A DNA stretch of 64,000 bases from Shouchella clausii (lineage in GTDB: Bacteria > Bacillota > Bacilli > Bacillales > Bacillaceae_D). The notes under the pieces were generated by a model that saw only the letters and a list, made by a program, of their open reading frames with translations, did no database searches and had not been told where the DNA came from. Position numbers and translations under genes: made by a program. This document shows positions 19,343 through 30,985 of this stretch, one piece after another. Position 1 is the stretch's first letter. Each line of letters opens with the position of its first letter. The stretch is taken from NCBI RefSeq assembly GCF_001598215.1, contig NZ_BCXJ01000004.1, positions 248,001-312,000 on the forward strand, read 5' to 3'.

Positions 19343-20320
19343 TCAGCTCCCTTTTAGCCAGTTGGCTACATCTTTGGCATGATAAGTCAAAATCAAGTCC
19401 GCCCCTGCCCGCTTCATGCTGATTAATGTTTCCATTACCATTGCTTTTTCATCAATCCAGCCATTTTGGGCGGCCGCTTTTACCATTGCATATTCGCCGC
19501 TTACGTTATAAGCGACAAGCGGCATGCCTGTTTCATTTTTGACTTCGCGGACAATATCCAAGTAGGAGAGTGCAGGCTTAACAATTAAAAAGTCGGCTCC
19601 TTGCTCTACATCTGAACGGGCTTCTCGCAAAGCTTCTTCACGGTTGGCAGCATCCATTTGGTACGTTTTGCGGTCGCCAAAAGCAGGAGCGCTATTAGCA
19701 GCATCACGGAACGGCCCGTAAAAAGCAGAAGCATATTTTACGGCATAGGACATAATCGGAATATCAGCAAAACCTGACTCATCCAATCCGTTGCGGATCG
19801 CATAAACAAAGCCGTCCATCATGTTGGATGGCGCGATGATATCAGCCCCTGCTTCCGCTTGGGAAATAGCCGTTTTCGTAAGCAATGCTAAACTTTCATC
19901 GTTTAGGACATCGCCCTCTTTCACCAGTCCACAATGGCCGTGGTCCGTAAACTCGCATAAACATGTATCGGCAATCACGACCATATTTGGAAACGCACGC
20001 TTTACTTGCCGGATCGCGCGCTGGATGATGCCTTCTTCCGCATACGCTTGTGAACCGCAAGCATCTTTTTCTGACGGAATGCCAAATAGAATAATAGCCG
20101 GGATGCCTAGGCTTTCCACTTCGCCAACCTCTTCATTTAAGCAATCAAGTGAAAACTGATAGACCCCTGGCATGGACGGTACTTCCGTCTTCTTGTTTTT
20201 TTCTTCTGTCACAAAAAGGGGGTAAATCAAATCATCTGCTTGTAGTGTCGTTTCTCGAACCATGCGGCGAATCGCGTCACTTTGGCGTAAACGGCGGTGG
20301 CGTGTAAATGGTTGGTTCAT
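19343..20320 (-). CDS. hemB: Porphobilinogen synthase (5-aminolevulinate dehydratase)
   Basis: Condenses two 5-aminolevulinate molecules to porphobilinogen. The two Schiff-base lysines are in [19 protein letters not shown] (near 200) and [13 protein letters not shown] (near 253). The cysteine cluster [14 protein letters not shown] near residue 118 indicates the zinc-dependent type. Length is 325 aa. The ATG at 20320 has cggggga upstream and overlaps the hemD stop (ATGA). Confidence 0.97.
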   Translation of the reverse strand: MNQPFTRHRRLRQSDAIRRMVRETTLQADDLIYPLFVTEEKNKKTEVPSMPGVYQFSLDCLNEEVGEVESLGIPAIILFGIPSEKDACGSQAYAEEGIIQRAIRQVKRAFPNMVVIADTCLCEFTDHGHCGLVKEGDVLNDESLALLTKTAISQAEAGADIIAPSNMMDGFVYAIRNGLDESGFADIPIMSYAVKYASAFYGPFRDAANSAPAFGDRKTYQMDAANREEALREARSDVEQGADFLIVKPALSYLDIVREVKNETGMPLVAYNVSGEYAMVKAAAQNGWIDEKAMVMETLISMKRAGADLILTYHAKDVANWLKGS

Positions 20321-21075
20321 CGTTTCATTCCCCCGATATCGTTTAAAATCGTATCAATTAGGCCTTTAACAGTATATTCGCTAGCAGTTACTAGAGGAGA
20401 TAGTCCGCATTGCTTTGCTGCTCGGGCTGTGACTGGGCCAATGCAGGCAAACGTTTGGGCGAGAATCCCAGCTGCCGGTGCGACGTTGGCATAATGCACT
20501 GCCGCTGAAGTGCTTGTCAGCGTAACGTAATCAAATGTCTTTTGTTCTAAACGTTTCGCCTGTTCCCCAGCACCAGCAGGGCATATTGTATCGTATACGA
20601 TCATTTCTGTAACAGTGGCCTGTCTGTCTGATGATGAAAGGATGTCGCAGACCGTTCTTTTAGCCAGTTGTCCCTTTACAACCAATACATCCGAATGTGG
20701 AGCAAGCAATGGGACCAACTCTTTTGCGAGCGCTTCACCTGTATATTCACTCGGAATAAAATCACAGTGTAGCCCCTGGTCTTCAAGAAGTTGTGCAGTT
20801 TTCGGGCCAACCGCCGCTACTTTTGCCGTAAATGGCTGCCCTTTATACAGTTCCAAAAAAGCACGCACGCCATTTGCGCTCGTAAAGACAACCCAAGCAA
20901 ACTGGTGTAAATGAGCAAATGTTTCCCTAAGTGCCGGTGTCAAATTCCTTGTCACGCATTGAATGAGCGGCAAAGAATGAGGTATAGCGCCTAAAGCAGC
21001 TAGCTCGGCTGCCCACCTTTCGTTTTGCCGCTCTTCTCTCGTCATGAGAATATGTTTCCCCTTTAGCGGTTTCAT
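20317..21075 (-). CDS. hemD: Uroporphyrinogen-III synthase
   Basis: Cyclises hydroxymethylbilane with inversion of ring D. The family is weakly conserved; visible features are the two Rossmann-like halves, [12 protein letters not shown] (about 65-76), [11 protein letters not shown] and the late [13 protein letters not shown] and [12 protein letters not shown] motifs. Length (252 aa) and the position between hemC and hemB, with ATGA overlaps at both ends, make the call secure. Confidence 0.94.
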   Translation of the reverse strand: MKPLKGKHILMTREERQNERWAAELAALGAIPHSLPLIQCVTRNLTPALRETFAHLHQFAWVVFTSANGVRAFLELYKGQPFTAKVAAVGPKTAQLLEDQGLHCDFIPSEYTGEALAKELVPLLAPHSDVLVVKGQLAKRTVCDILSSSDRQATVTEMIVYDTICPAGAGEQAKRLEQKTFDYVTLTSTSAAVHYANVAPAAGILAQTFACIGPVTARAAKQCGLSPLVTASEYTVKGLIDTILNDIGGMKR

Positions 21076-22007
21076 GACCCTTCCAGTTCGCTCCTGACCT
21101 TTTCAAGAATTGCTCCAGCCCCTTGTGCAGTCAACAGGCTTGACACCTTTTTCCCTAGCTCTTCCGCAACCATTCCACTTTTTGCTTCTTTTAGTATCGT
21201 TTTGCCGTCAGGAGAACCGACAAGCCCTGTCAGGAATACTGTGCCATCCTCAAGCACCGTTGCATATCCGCCAATCGGCACTTGGCAACCGCCGTTCATT
21301 TCCTTTAAAAAAGCACGTTCTGCCAAAACGGCTTTTCCTGTTTCATCATGGTGCAGCTTTGCTAACAGTTCCGTTGTTTCCACGTCGTCCACACGGCATT
21401 CAAGCCCTAGCGCCCCTTGGCCAATCGCAGGTAAGCATACGTCTTTGCTCAAGTATTCGGTAATGATCTCCTCGTCATAGCCAAGCCGCTTTAACCCAGC
21501 TGCAGCCAAGACGATCGCCGAAAAATCTTCCTCTTTTAATTTGCGCAAACGGGTCTCCACATTGCCCCGTATCCATTTTACTTGCACATCTGGGCGCCTA
21601 TGTAAAATTTGCGCAGAACGCCGTAAGCTGCTCGTGCCGACAATTGCACCTGCTGGGAGCTCGTCCAGCGTTTGTCCTCCTTCGCTCACAAGCACATCCC
21701 GTGGATCCTCTCGCTCTGTAATTGCAGCAAGGGTGAACTCTTCCAACAGTTCGGACGGCACGTCTTTCATCGAGTGGACAGCGACGTCAATTTCTCCAGA
21801 GCGGAGCGCCGCTTCAATTTCTTTAACAAACAACCCTTTCCCGCCTACTTTTGATAACGTCACATCGAGAATGCGGTCGCCCTTCGTCACAATTTCTTTC
21901 ACTTCAAACTCATAGGGAACGCCAAGCTGTTTAAGCTGCTCAATGACCCAATGCGTTTGCGTTAACGCCAATTTGCTTCGGCGTGTGCCAATCATAATCT
22001 TTCGCAT
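21072..22007 (-). CDS. hemC: Porphobilinogen deaminase (hydroxymethylbilane synthase)
   Basis: Polymerises four porphobilinogens. [12 protein letters not shown] is at the N-terminus, and the cofactor-attaching cysteine lies in [11 protein letters not shown] near residue 240. The start used is the ATG at 22007, with aaaggagg five bases upstream; an in-frame GTG seven codons earlier includes the SD itself and is unlikely. Product 311 aa. It overlaps hemD and follows hemX. Confidence 0.97.
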   Translation of the reverse strand: MRKIMIGTRRSKLALTQTHWVIEQLKQLGVPYEFEVKEIVTKGDRILDVTLSKVGGKGLFVKEIEAALRSGEIDVAVHSMKDVPSELLEEFTLAAITEREDPRDVLVSEGGQTLDELPAGAIVGTSSLRRSAQILHRRPDVQVKWIRGNVETRLRKLKEEDFSAIVLAAAGLKRLGYDEEIITEYLSKDVCLPAIGQGALGLECRVDDVETTELLAKLHHDETGKAVLAERAFLKEMNGGCQVPIGGYATVLEDGTVFLTGLVGSPDGKTILKEAKSGMVAEELGKKVSSLLTAQGAGAILEKVRSELEGS

Positions 22008-22018
22008 GTGCTCCTCCT

Positions 22019-22834
22019 TTATAACCACGTGTGAAAATCAGTATAACGACCGCTAACAATATAATTAACGAGCAAAACGGCGAAGGCGCCTATATTAAGC
22101 CAAATCGACCGATAGCCTTTTCCGACAATTGCAAGCCGCAAATAAAAATATAGCCCGTAAGCGGCAAGAACGCACAACGACAAAATCGTTTTTGCATCCG
22201 TCCACCAAACATGGTCATATTGGCTAATCGACCAAACCACGCCCCAGATGACGCCGACTAAGTAAAACGGAAAACTTGCCACAGATGCGAAGTACGAGAA
22301 TTTTTCAGTTTGTGGCAGCGAACCAAGGCGAATGAGCCGCTTACCCCATAGCCGTCGCTTCAAAAGCTGGTGCGCTAGCAAATAGAGTACGGCAGCAGCG
22401 GCCGCAACGGTAAAGCCTGTATAGGAAAGCAAGATAAAAACAACATGCATGACAAGCAGCTCTGAAGCAAGCAAATCCATCGTTGCTTGTGTCACGTCAC
22501 CAGAAGGGACAAATAGGCTGCCTGACATAACGGCGAAACCGAGGACATTAAGGACGAAGACTAAAAAGGCCATTTTCACTTTCCAATTAATGAAGAGCGA
22601 AACGGTCACAATCGACCATGCATAAAAAAACAGCCCTTCAAACGGAGTGATTAAAGGGAGCCGATCCAATTCAAACATCCGCATAACAAAGTAAACAGTT
22701 TGTAGCCCCCAAACAAACAAAAGCAACCAAAAGGCAATTCGATTGGCTTTTTGGTTGTTAGTCAAAAAGTCGATAAAATATCCAATTAAGCTCAAACTAT
22801 AGAGCAAGACGGTGATTGGATAAACGAAATCCAT
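22019..22834 (-). CDS. hemX: HemX membrane protein (CcsA-like), modulator of glutamyl-tRNA reductase
   Basis: Integral membrane protein with about eight hydrophobic segments, of the cytochrome c assembly (CcsA-like) family. In B. subtilis HemX lowers the amount of HemA. The conserved [20 protein letters not shown] stretch ([19 protein letters not shown]) sits near residue 205. The ATG at 22834 is chosen because gtggag is six bases upstream and it lies 14 bases after the hemA stop; a longer frame would overlap hemA. Product 271 aa. Confidence 0.92.
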   Translation of the reverse strand: MDFVYPITVLLYSLSLIGYFIDFLTNNQKANRIAFWLLLFVWGLQTVYFVMRMFELDRLPLITPFEGLFFYAWSIVTVSLFINWKVKMAFLVFVLNVLGFAVMSGSLFVPSGDVTQATMDLLASELLVMHVVFILLSYTGFTVAAAAAVLYLLAHQLLKRRLWGKRLIRLGSLPQTEKFSYFASVASFPFYLVGVIWGVVWSISQYDHVWWTDAKTILSLCVLAAYGLYFYLRLAIVGKGYRSIWLNIGAFAVLLVNYIVSGRYTDFHTWL

Positions 22835-22848
22835 TGGCACTCCACGTC

Positions 22849-24213
22849 CTATGTCCGCAGCGCTATGCCTTGATTTAAGGAAGGGCGCTGCCCTTCTTTC
22901 CAAGATTGTTCCGCATAATCAGCTTCTGCCTTTTCGGCAAGTTCTATTTGTGCTTCGAGGGCGAAAATCGTCTTAAACAACTCAAGGGAATGCTTGGCAT
23001 CCGGTTCAGCTGCAAGCTCTTTCACTCTCGTCAACGGATCGCGGAGCAATTGATTGACAATGCTTTTCGTATGTTTGTTCAACACTTTTATGTCACGTTC
23101 TGATAAGTGAGGAAGCTTCCGTTCAATGCTTTCCATTGTATCGCCTTGGATTTGCAATGCTTTCTCACGCAAGGCTGTAATAAGGGGCACAACGCCTAGT
23201 GTATTTAGCCATGCTTTAAAGTCATCGATCTCTTCCTCAATCATAACACCGATTTTTTCAGCTTCTTTTTTGCGCTCTTTTTTATTGGCTTCAACAATGT
23301 TCTGTAAGTCATCAATGTCGTATAAGTAAACGTCGCTAATCGTTGCAATTTCCGGGTCGATATCCCGTGGCACCGCTATATCAATCGCAAACAGCGGCCT
23401 GCCCTTCCGTTTTTTAAGGGCGTCTGTGGCATTTTCCTTTGTGACAACAAAGTTGCGGGCCCCCGTGGAGCTAATCACGACATCTGCTTCTTTTAAAGCA
23501 TCATTCAATTCAGCAAAAGAGCGTGCCGTTCCTGAAAACTGGCTTGCCAGTTCTACCGCTTTTTCTTTTGTCCGGTTCATGACGCTAATGGAAGCTGCAC
23601 CATTCGCATAAAGATGTTTGGCCGTCAATTCGCTCATTTTTCCAGCGCCTAAAATAAGCACATGTTTTCCTGAAAACGTGCCGAAAATTTTCTTTCCAAG
23701 TTCTACGCCTGCATAGCTAACGGAAACGGCTTGTGAAGAAATTTCGGTTGACGAGTGCACACGTTTGCCGAGCGTAACCGCTTGTTTAAATAGCTGGTTA
23801 AACACAGTGCCTGTGACTTTCTCTTCTTGGGCAAGCAAAAAGGCCTGCTTCACTTGTCCAAGAATTTGCGTTTCGCCGATCACCATTGAGTCTAAACCAC
23901 AAGCAACGCGGAAAAGGTGTTCAATGGCATGGTCATTTTCACGGATAACCAAATACGGCGTTACGTCTTCCATATCGACAGAAAACCACTCTGCCAAAAA
24001 TGCTTTTGCAAAATAGCGCCCAGTATGAAGCTGATCTGCGACTACATACAGTTCAGTCCGGTTGCAAGTAGAAAGGATAACGCATTCCATCATGCTTTTT
24101 GATGAGCGAAGCTTCTTGAGTGCTTCTGGAAGCTGGTGTTCGCTAAATACTAGTTTTTCCCGTATTTCTACTGGGGCTGTTTTATAATTTAATCCTATTG
24201 CGATCGTATGCAT
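22849..24213 (-). CDS. hemA: Glutamyl-tRNA reductase
   Basis: NADPH-dependent reduction of glutamyl-tRNA to glutamate-1-semialdehyde, first committed step of haem synthesis. The catalytic cysteine is in [10 protein letters not shown] near residue 50, with conserved [17 protein letters not shown] near 110 and the nucleotide-binding [16 protein letters not shown] near 185. The ATG at 24213 follows taggggg; it gives 454 aa, as in B. subtilis. A direct repeat in the promoter region (24275-24304) may carry control. Confidence 0.97.
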   Translation of the reverse strand: MHTIAIGLNYKTAPVEIREKLVFSEHQLPEALKKLRSSKSMMECVILSTCNRTELYVVADQLHTGRYFAKAFLAEWFSVDMEDVTPYLVIRENDHAIEHLFRVACGLDSMVIGETQILGQVKQAFLLAQEEKVTGTVFNQLFKQAVTLGKRVHSSTEISSQAVSVSYAGVELGKKIFGTFSGKHVLILGAGKMSELTAKHLYANGAASISVMNRTKEKAVELASQFSGTARSFAELNDALKEADVVISSTGARNFVVTKENATDALKKRKGRPLFAIDIAVPRDIDPEIATISDVYLYDIDDLQNIVEANKKERKKEAEKIGVMIEEEIDDFKAWLNTLGVVPLITALREKALQIQGDTMESIERKLPHLSERDIKVLNKHTKSIVNQLLRDPLTRVKELAAEPDAKHSLELFKTIFALEAQIELAEKAEADYAEQSWKEGQRPSLNQGIALRT

Positions 24214-24274
24214 GTCATAGCCCCCTAAAGGTCGATCCAATTCTAGTTTCTCTACTTTACTTTGCCCAAAATCG

Positions 24275-24304
24275 ATTATAACATGTCTTAATTATAACAT
24301 GTCT
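24275..24304 (-). repeat. Direct repeat in the hemA promoter region
   Basis: The 14-mer attataacatgtct occurs twice with a 16-base period (24275-24288 and 24291-24304). On the minus strand each copy reads agacatgttataat and contains both a perfect -10 hexamer TATAAT and a TTATAAT half of the PerR box. In B. subtilis hemA is repressed by PerR. Confidence 0.7.
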
Positions 24305-24387
24305 AAATAAGGACTCAAAAACATTTTGTGAACAAACAAAGAAAACGCTCTTATTTTGAATGAATGTAATCTAGCTCGATCACTTGC

Positions 24388-24418
24388 AAAAAAAGCAGTG
24401 GAAGTTTACTCCACCGCT
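24388..24418 (-). terminator. Rho-independent terminator of ysxC
   Basis: Stem agcagtgga/tccaccgct (one G-T pair) followed on the minus strand by seven T residues; it overlaps the ysxC stop. Confidence 0.88.
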
Positions 24419-25011
24419 CATTCTGTTACTTTTAAATGGTTCAAAATCGTTCGCCAAGCCTCATCCTTGCCGAGCCCAGTGGCAGAAGAAAAGATTAGCA
24501 ACGGGTCACTTGCCTCTTTGTCCAACGTTTTGGCAATGGCCGTTAACTGCTTCTGCCATTTTCCTTTCGGGATTTTATCAGCCTTTGTGGCAACCAAAAT
24601 GACAGGAATGCCGTAATGCTTCATCCAGTTGTACATGAGTTGGTCGTCTTCAGATGGGCGATGCCGAATATCAACTAGCTGCAACACAGCTTTTAGTTCT
24701 TCTCGTTCGGACAAATACGTTTCAATCATTTTACCCCATACGGCTCGTTCCGTTTTTGAGACTTTGGCGTATCCATAGCCTGGAACATCAACAAAGTAAA
24801 GGCGTTCGTTAATTTCATAGAAATTAAGCGTTTGTGTTTTTCCCGGTTGGCCTGATGTACGGGCAAGCCCTTTCCGATTTAGCATTTTGTTGATGAAAGA
24901 AGACTTGCCGACGTTGGAACGGCCGGCAAGGGCAAGTTCAGGAAGCTGGTTTTTCGGGTATTGCTCTGCTTTCACAGCGACATGCGCTAATTCTGCCTTT
25001 GTCACTTTCAT
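24418..25011 (-). CDS. ysxC: Ribosome biogenesis GTPase YsxC/EngB (YihA)
   Basis: Essential GTPase for late 50S assembly. G1 GRSNVGKSS (residues about 31-39), G3 DVPGYGYAK (about 75-83), G4 ATKADK (about 145-150). Length 197 aa. The ATG at 25011 overlaps the lonA stop (ATGA), so it is coupled to lonA, as in B. subtilis. Confidence 0.96.
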   Translation of the reverse strand: MKVTKAELAHVAVKAEQYPKNQLPELALAGRSNVGKSSFINKMLNRKGLARTSGQPGKTQTLNFYEINERLYFVDVPGYGYAKVSKTERAVWGKMIETYLSEREELKAVLQLVDIRHRPSEDDQLMYNWMKHYGIPVILVATKADKIPKGKWQKQLTAIAKTLDKEASDPLLIFSSATGLGKDEAWRTILNHLKVTE

Positions 25012-27335
25012 TGGGTTTCCTCTTTCAACGCAACTTTCAATACTTCATCCAAATGGGAGACAGAAACAATGTTTAATTCCTTTCTGACGCTTTCTGGAAT
25101 ATCATCGACATCCCGTTCATTGTCTTTCGGAATAATGATCGTCCTAATGCCAGCCCGATGAGCACTCATTGCTTTTTCTTTTAAGCCGCCAATCGGCAAC
25201 ACTCGGCCACGCAACGTAATTTCGCCAGTCATGCCGACTTCGCGGTCGACCTTTCTTCCAGTCAGTGCAGATATAAGTGCTGTCGCCATTGTAATCCCCG
25301 CTGACGGGCCATCTTTCGGAGTCGCCCCTTCAGGTACGTGGATGTGTATGTCTGTTTTTTCATTAAACCCAGGATCAATCTCAAGCTCTTCAGACCGGGA
25401 ACGGATATAGCTGAAGGCTGCCTGGGCTGATTCCTTCATGACATCACCAAGTTTGCCCGTTAGTGTCAGCTTGCCTTTTCCAGGAACTGCGGAAACCTCA
25501 ATTGCTAGCGTTGTCCCTCCAGCAGATGTATAAGCAAGGCCAGTCGCCGCGCCAACTTGGTCTTCCACTTCCGCCATCCCATAGCGAAAACGTGGTTTGC
25601 CTAGCATCGTTTCCACCATTTTTTCTGTAAGGACGACCCGCTTTCTCTCATTCATCACAATCATTTTCGCCGCTTTACGGCATAGCGTTGCCAGCTGCCG
25701 TTCAAGACCGCGCACGCCTGCTTCTCGAGTGTAATAGCGGATTACCTTTTTAAGGGCTTCAGGTCTTGCTTGAAACGTGCTCTTTTTTAACCCATGCTCG
25801 CTCACTTGTTTCGGCAGCAAGTAGCTTTGGGCAATCTCTAACTTTTCCAGCTCGGTATAGCCTGGGATTGAGATGATTTCCATTCGGTCAAGCAGGGGTC
25901 CAGGAATTGTGCCGATATTATTTGCCGTTGTCACAAACATCACCTTCGAAAGGTCATAAGCTTCTTCAAGGTAATGGTCGCTAAATGTACTGTTTTGTTC
26001 AGGGTCTAACACTTCAAGCAAAGCAGATGCTGGATCACCCCTAAAATCTTGGGCCATCTTATCAATTTCATCGAGGAGAAATACTGGATTGATGGTCCCC
26101 GCTCGTTTCATTCCTTGAATGAGACGGCCTGGCATCGCCCCAACGTATGTGCGGCGATGACCGCGAATTTCTGCTTCGTCACGTACGCCGCCTAGTGACA
26201 TACGTACAAACTTCCGGTTTAATGAGCGAGCAATGGAACGGGCCAATGACGTTTTACCGACTCCAGGCGGTCCAGCTAAGCACAGAATCGGTCCTTTCAT
26301 GCTTTTTGTCAGTTGGCGCACGGCCAAATACTCAAGGACGCGCTCTTTCACTTTATCAAGTCCGTAATGGTCTTCATTCAAAATGGTTTCAGCACGACCG
26401 ACATTAAGCTCATCTTCTGTTTCGGTTTTCCATGGAAGTTGGATAAGCCAATCCAAATACGTTCTTAAAATCGAGCTTTCTCCCGCATTGGCTGGCATTT
26501 TTTCATATCGACCTAGTTCTTTGATCGCTTTTTCATACACATGTTCAGGCATACCAGCTGCATCAATTTTTTCACGGAGCTCGGCAATCTCGCCCGTTCG
26601 CCCTTCACGGTCGCCTAATTCCTTCTGAATCGCCTTCATTTGCTCACGCAAGTAATATTCTTTTTGCGTTTTCTCCATAGCCTTTTTGACGCGCTGGCCA
26701 ATTTTCCGTTCAAGCCCAAGCACTTCTTGTTCATTGCCTAATCGTTCAATCAGTTTATGGAGCCTTTTGTTGACATCAATCAACTCAAGCAATTCTTGCT
26801 TTTGCGTTAGTTTTAACGTTAAGTTCGCAGCCACGATATCAGAAAACAATTCAGGATCTGTTGTTTCTCTAAGGGAATTAACCGTTTCTTGTGAAGCTCG
26901 TTTCGATTGTTTGGCAAATTGTTCATACATTGATAAAAGCGTGCGCATCAATGCTTCTGATTCAATATCGCCTTCCCGTTTTACTTCAAATAAGGACACA
27001 TCGACAACTAAGACATCGCCATAATCTTTAAAAGAAGTGATTTCTCCTCGTTGGATGCCTTCCACTTGTATTCTGACAGTGCCGTTTGACAATTTTGACG
27101 CTTGGTTTATTTTTGCAAATGTCCCTATTTTATACAAATCCTCCTGTTGAGGATCATCTAACGTCGTTTCTTTTTGGGTGGCCAAAAATAAGTGATGGCC
27201 ATTGCTTTTCGCTTCCTCTAACGCTTTGACAGATTTTTCGCGTCCAACGTCTAAGTGCATGATCGTGCCTGGAAAAATAAGCACACCACGCAAAGGAAGG
27301 AGCGGAACACGTCGTTCCGAACGAATTTCACCCAT
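25008..27335 (-). CDS. lonA: ATP-dependent protease LonA
   Basis: Cytoplasmic AAA+ serine protease for misfolded and regulatory proteins. N-terminal LAN domain (1-200), coiled coil, AAA+ module with Walker [10 protein letters not shown] (near 355) and Walker [10 protein letters not shown] (near 417), and protease domain with the catalytic serine in DGPSAGITM (near 678) and a lysine about 43 residues later. Length (775 aa) is typical. The ATG at 27335 has ggaggtg upstream at rather long spacing (about 11 bases). Confidence 0.97.
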   Translation of the reverse strand: MGEIRSERRVPLLPLRGVLIFPGTIMHLDVGREKSVKALEEAKSNGHHLFLATQKETTLDDPQQEDLYKIGTFAKINQASKLSNGTVRIQVEGIQRGEITSFKDYGDVLVVDVSLFEVKREGDIESEALMRTLLSMYEQFAKQSKRASQETVNSLRETTDPELFSDIVAANLTLKLTQKQELLELIDVNKRLHKLIERLGNEQEVLGLERKIGQRVKKAMEKTQKEYYLREQMKAIQKELGDREGRTGEIAELREKIDAAGMPEHVYEKAIKELGRYEKMPANAGESSILRTYLDWLIQLPWKTETEDELNVGRAETILNEDHYGLDKVKERVLEYLAVRQLTKSMKGPILCLAGPPGVGKTSLARSIARSLNRKFVRMSLGGVRDEAEIRGHRRTYVGAMPGRLIQGMKRAGTINPVFLLDEIDKMAQDFRGDPASALLEVLDPEQNSTFSDHYLEEAYDLSKVMFVTTANNIGTIPGPLLDRMEIISIPGYTELEKLEIAQSYLLPKQVSEHGLKKSTFQARPEALKKVIRYYTREAGVRGLERQLATLCRKAAKMIVMNERKRVVLTEKMVETMLGKPRFRYGMAEVEDQVGAATGLAYTSAGGTTLAIEVSAVPGKGKLTLTGKLGDVMKESAQAAFSYIRSRSEELEIDPGFNEKTDIHIHVPEGATPKDGPSAGITMATALISALTGRKVDREVGMTGEITLRGRVLPIGGLKEKAMSAHRAGIRTIIIPKDNERDVDDIPESVRKELNIVSVSHLDEVLKVALKEETQ

Positions 27336-27543
27336 CCGTCATACACCTCCGCACATTCTTCTCTAGAAGCCTTAATCCTTTTTGTTTTACCAGTGTATCC
27401 GAATGCAAGGAAAGATAATACTCTTTTCTTGCTTTCAAGCACACAACGCTTAGAGCGCCACTCAAATGATTGACGCTCTGTCATTTACATCATTCTACTC
27501 ATTCAACTTATTTTAGCTTACTTACGCGCCCTTTGTCTAATAC

Positions 27544-29211
27544 TTAGATTGGAGAGGGATCGTATCCTATCGCAGACGCTGGAATCGCCTCTGTTTCAAT
27601 TTTTTCTTTTACGAGCGCAAGCTCAAGGACTTCATCAAATGTTTTCACAGGATGAATGGTAATGCCCTCTATTGTGTTCAAGAGCGCTTGTTCATTTTCT
27701 TTCGGGATAATGATCCGTTTGGCTCCAGCTTGCTTAGCCGCTTTCACTTTTGCGATAACGCCGCCAATCGGTCGAACTTTGCCATGAACACTTAATTCTC
27801 CTGTCATCGCTACTTCGTTTGAAACGGCAGTTTGTTTAATACCCGAATAAATACCAGTAGCAATGGCAATCCCTGCAGACGGGCCATCAACAGGCGTACC
27901 CCCTGGAAAATTGACATGAATATCGTAATCGCCAGTTGGCAGCCCTTTCCGCTTCAGAACAGTAATGACATTTTCAACGGATGACCGGGCCATGCTTTTT
28001 CTTTTAATTGAACGCATTTGCGAACCCGACTGTTCTTCTTCGGCAATTCCTGTAATCGTCAGCGTGCCATTCCCTGCTCGTTCTTGTACAAGCACTTCAA
28101 TTTCTAGAAGCGCGCCGCTATTTGGCCCTGTTACAGCCAAGCCATTGACAAGGCCAACAGCAGGCTGTTCGTGAATGCGCCGTTCTGGCCGTGGCGACAT
28201 TTGGCTCGAATGGAGCACCCATTCAATATCGTGTTTTTCGATGGAAGTGCGTTTATCTGCCCGGGCTGCTCCAACGGCAATTTGGACGACATTGACCGTT
28301 TCCCGTCCATTGGTAGCATAGTCAGCAATCTTTTTGGCTGCATCATCTGTTAAAGCCATGCCCGCTTTATCAGCGGCTCTTTTCGCAATTTCCACAATCT
28401 CATCAGGATCAAGAGCCCGGAAAAATACTTCCAGACAGCGAGAACGAATGGCAGGAGGCATTTCTTCTGGCTGTCGCGTCGTCGCAGCGACTAGGCGAAA
28501 ATCAGCAGGGAGCCCCCTTTTAAAAATATCGTGGATGTGAGAAGGGATTTGCTCGTTTTCCGAGCTGTAATAAGCGCTCTCTAAAAACACTTTTCGATCC
28601 TCAAGCACCTTTAACAGCTTATTCTGCTGGATTGTATGAAGTTCTCCAATTTCATCAATAAATAAAATGCCGCCGTGTGCTTTTGTAACTGCCCCTGGCT
28701 TTGGTTGGGGGATGCCAGCTTGTCCCATCGACCCCGCGCCTTGGTAAATCGGATCGTGTACAGAACCAATAAGGGGATCAGCAATGCCCCGTTCATCGAA
28801 ACGGGACGTCGCACCATCCAACTCGACAAAAGCAGCAGTTGAGCGAAACGGCGAATCTGCTTGGCGTTTTGCCTCGTCAAGAACTAAACGCGCTGCGGCT
28901 GTTTTCCCGACCCCTGGCGGACCGTAAATGATCACATGTTGAGGATTTGGCCCACATAGCGCCATACGCAACGTTTTTAACCCATCTTCCTGACCAACAA
29001 CTTCCGACAAATGCTTAGGTCTCACTTTTTCAGCGAGGGGCTCTGATAAGCGAATATCACGGAGCCTTTTCATTTTCTCCAATTCCACTTTCGATTCTTT
29101 ATCAAGATATGTTTTTTGGCTACGCTGGCTTTTTAACAAATTCCAAAAGTAAACACCAATGATGATTCCAAAAAACAGTTGTACAAACAAGGCAATGGTT
29201 GCAAAGCCCAT
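27544..29211 (-). CDS. lonB: ATP-dependent protease LonB (forespore, membrane-anchored)
   Basis: Sporulation Lon paralogue that in B. subtilis is made in the forespore. An N-terminal membrane segment (residues 3-23) replaces the LAN domain of LonA. The AAA+ module has Walker [10 protein letters not shown] (near 95) and Walker B LFIDEIGEL (near 187). The protease domain has the catalytic serine in DGPSAGIAIATG near residue 440. Length is 555 aa. The ATG at 29211 follows gaggaagg. A sigma-F-like promoter lies at 29247-29275. Confidence 0.95.
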   Translation of the reverse strand: MGFATIALFVQLFFGIIIGVYFWNLLKSQRSQKTYLDKESKVELEKMKRLRDIRLSEPLAEKVRPKHLSEVVGQEDGLKTLRMALCGPNPQHVIIYGPPGVGKTAAARLVLDEAKRQADSPFRSTAAFVELDGATSRFDERGIADPLIGSVHDPIYQGAGSMGQAGIPQPKPGAVTKAHGGILFIDEIGELHTIQQNKLLKVLEDRKVFLESAYYSSENEQIPSHIHDIFKRGLPADFRLVAATTRQPEEMPPAIRSRCLEVFFRALDPDEIVEIAKRAADKAGMALTDDAAKKIADYATNGRETVNVVQIAVGAARADKRTSIEKHDIEWVLHSSQMSPRPERRIHEQPAVGLVNGLAVTGPNSGALLEIEVLVQERAGNGTLTITGIAEEEQSGSQMRSIKRKSMARSSVENVITVLKRKGLPTGDYDIHVNFPGGTPVDGPSAGIAIATGIYSGIKQTAVSNEVAMTGELSVHGKVRPIGGVIAKVKAAKQAGAKRIIIPKENEQALLNTIEGITIHPVKTFDEVLELALVKEKIETEAIPASAIGYDPSPI

Positions 29212-29246
29212 AATTTCCTTCCTCCCTAATAGATGAATGATGCTGT

Positions 29247-29275
29247 TAGTATTTCCTAGAGCGTTTTCGTTAATC
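29247..29275 (-). promoter_or_regulatory. Sigma-F-like promoter of lonB
   Basis: GATTA, 14 bases, GGAAATACTA on the minus strand. The -10 matches GGnnAnAnTA at every fixed base; the -35 differs from GywTA at one base. lonB is sigma-F controlled in B. subtilis. Confidence 0.55.
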
Positions 29276-29333
29276 GAAAAACAACACGCTCATTTTTTCC
29301 AATTTCGATTGCACCTTTGGAGGAAGGAAGCGT

Positions 29334-29361
29334 AAAAACCCTCCGGCAAACTGCCGGAGGG
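29334..29361 (-). terminator. Rho-independent terminator of clpX
   Basis: Perfect 9-bp stem ccctccggc/gccggaggg with a 5-base loop followed by five T residues on the minus strand, eight bases after the clpX stop. Confidence 0.95.
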
Positions 29362-29368
29362 GGGCTTG

Positions 29369-30640
29369 CTATGCGCTTTCTTTCGGTTTATCCAACGTTA
29401 GTTCAGTACCGTCTGCTGATTTTAAAATCGGCGGTGCGTCATCCGTCACACATGCACCATGAATGATGCATTTGACCGCATCCTCTCGTGACGGCAAATC
29501 AAACATGACGTCGAGCATGATGCCTTCAATAATGGAGCGAAGCCCGCGAGCGCCTGTTTTACGTTCAATTGCTTTATTGGCAATTTCTCGCAACGCGTCT
29601 TCGGTAAATTCAAGCTCCACGTCATCAAGCTCTAGAAGTTTTTGATACTGTTTGACAAGCGCATTTTTTGGCTTTGTCAAAATTTCAACGAGCGCATCTG
29701 TGTCAAGCGGCGACAAACTTGAAATGATTGGCAAACGACCGATAAACTCTGGGATTAAGCCAAAGCGCAGCAAATCTTCTGGAAGCACTTTTGATAAATA
29801 TTCACCTGGCTTCAGATCATCTTGTTTTGCATCGTCGGTACCAAAACCAATCACTTTCTTTCCAAGGCGCCGTTTAATGATTTGTTCGATCCCATCAAAC
29901 GCCCCTCCACAAATAAAGAGGACATTGGTTGTATCGATTTGGATAAATTCTTGATGCGGATGCTTGCGGCCCCCTTGAGGAGGGACGCTTGCTGTTGTTC
30001 CCTCTAGAATTTTAAGCAATGCTTGTTGGACCCCTTCACCAGAAACATCCCGTGTAATCGATGGGTTTTCTGACTTGCGTGCAACTTTGTCAATTTCGTC
30101 AATGTAAATAATGCCTTTTTCAGCCTTTTCCACATCATAATCGGCCGCTTGTATCAGCTTTAGCAAAATGTTCTCTACGTCTTCCCCGACATAACCAGCC
30201 TCGGTAAGCGAGGTGGCGTCCGCAATCGCGAACGGAACATTCAAAATGCGCGCTAGCGTTTGTGCGAGCAACGTTTTCCCGCTTCCTGTTGGCCCGATTA
30301 AAGTGATATTGCTTTTTGAAAGCTCTACGTCTTCAGACCTAGACATGGAATTAATCCGTTTGTAATGGTTATAGACCGCTACAGAAAGGGATTTTTTTGC
30401 CTCTCTTTGTCCAATGACATAGTCATCCAAAATAGAGCAAATTTCATTAGGCTTAGGGATTTCTTCAATTTCTACTTCTTCATCCGTGCCTAATTCCTCT
30501 TCTACAATCTCTGTGCACAGTTCAATGCACTCATCACATATATACACACCAGGGCCAGCTACGAGCTTTCGAACTTGATCCTGAGTTTTTCCACAAAACG
30601 AACATTTTAATTGGCCTTTTTCTTCGTTAAATTTAAACAT
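29369..30640 (-). CDS. clpX: ClpX, ATPase subunit of the ClpXP protease
   Basis: AAA+ unfoldase that feeds substrates to ClpP. The N-terminal zinc domain has CSFCGKTQ ... CDECIELC (residues about 10-37). Walker [13 protein letters not shown] is near 117, Walker [10 protein letters not shown] near 180, and the ClpP-docking IGF loop appears as KVIGFG near 265. The ATG at 30640 has aaggggtga upstream; a longer in-frame extension lacks one. Product 423 aa. Confidence 0.97.
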   Translation of the reverse strand: MFKFNEEKGQLKCSFCGKTQDQVRKLVAGPGVYICDECIELCTEIVEEELGTDEEVEIEEIPKPNEICSILDDYVIGQREAKKSLSVAVYNHYKRINSMSRSEDVELSKSNITLIGPTGSGKTLLAQTLARILNVPFAIADATSLTEAGYVGEDVENILLKLIQAADYDVEKAEKGIIYIDEIDKVARKSENPSITRDVSGEGVQQALLKILEGTTASVPPQGGRKHPHQEFIQIDTTNVLFICGGAFDGIEQIIKRRLGKKVIGFGTDDAKQDDLKPGEYLSKVLPEDLLRFGLIPEFIGRLPIISSLSPLDTDALVEILTKPKNALVKQYQKLLELDDVELEFTEDALREIANKAIERKTGARGLRSIIEGIMLDVMFDLPSREDAVKCIIHGACVTDDAPPILKSADGTELTLDKPKESA

Positions 30641-30824
30641 GCCCTCACCCCTTACAGGATATTGTTTTCTGTTGCTTGAGAAGCTCAAACAAAGAAAATC
30701 ATTAACGTCAAATCATTGTAGCATATCCGCCGTTAACACTCTAGAAAAATGCTTTTTATGTACGTATTTTGCCATTTGCCTTAATTGTGGACTTAAAAAA
30801 GGAATTGGTCGCTCCCTTTGCCAC

Positions 30825-30854
30825 ATTATAATACTATTCAAGCAAACGATGCAA
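30825..30854 (-). promoter_or_regulatory. Sigma-A promoter of clpX
   Basis: TTGCAT, 18-base spacer, TATAAT on the minus strand. It implies an untranslated leader of about 175 bases, longer than usual, with no riboswitch class I recognise. Confidence 0.65.
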
Positions 30855-30926
30855 AAACCCTTTAAAATTTGCCTAGTTCCAGCATGTTCAATATCGGAAC
30901 AGAACATACTAAAAATATGGAGAAAG

Positions 30927-30947
30927 GCATGGAACAATTCCATGCCA
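30927..30947 (-). terminator. Hairpin downstream of tig
   Basis: Perfect 9-bp inverted repeat ggcatggaa/ttccatgcc with a 3-base loop, about 40 bases after the tig stop. Only TTTCTCC follows, so termination would be partial. The 345-base stretch 30641-30985 holds this hairpin, the clpX promoter and the clpX leader, and no gene. Confidence 0.5.
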
Positions 30948-30985
30948 AGTTCACATACAAAGGCAGTATGAGGCTCGTGCCGCCC

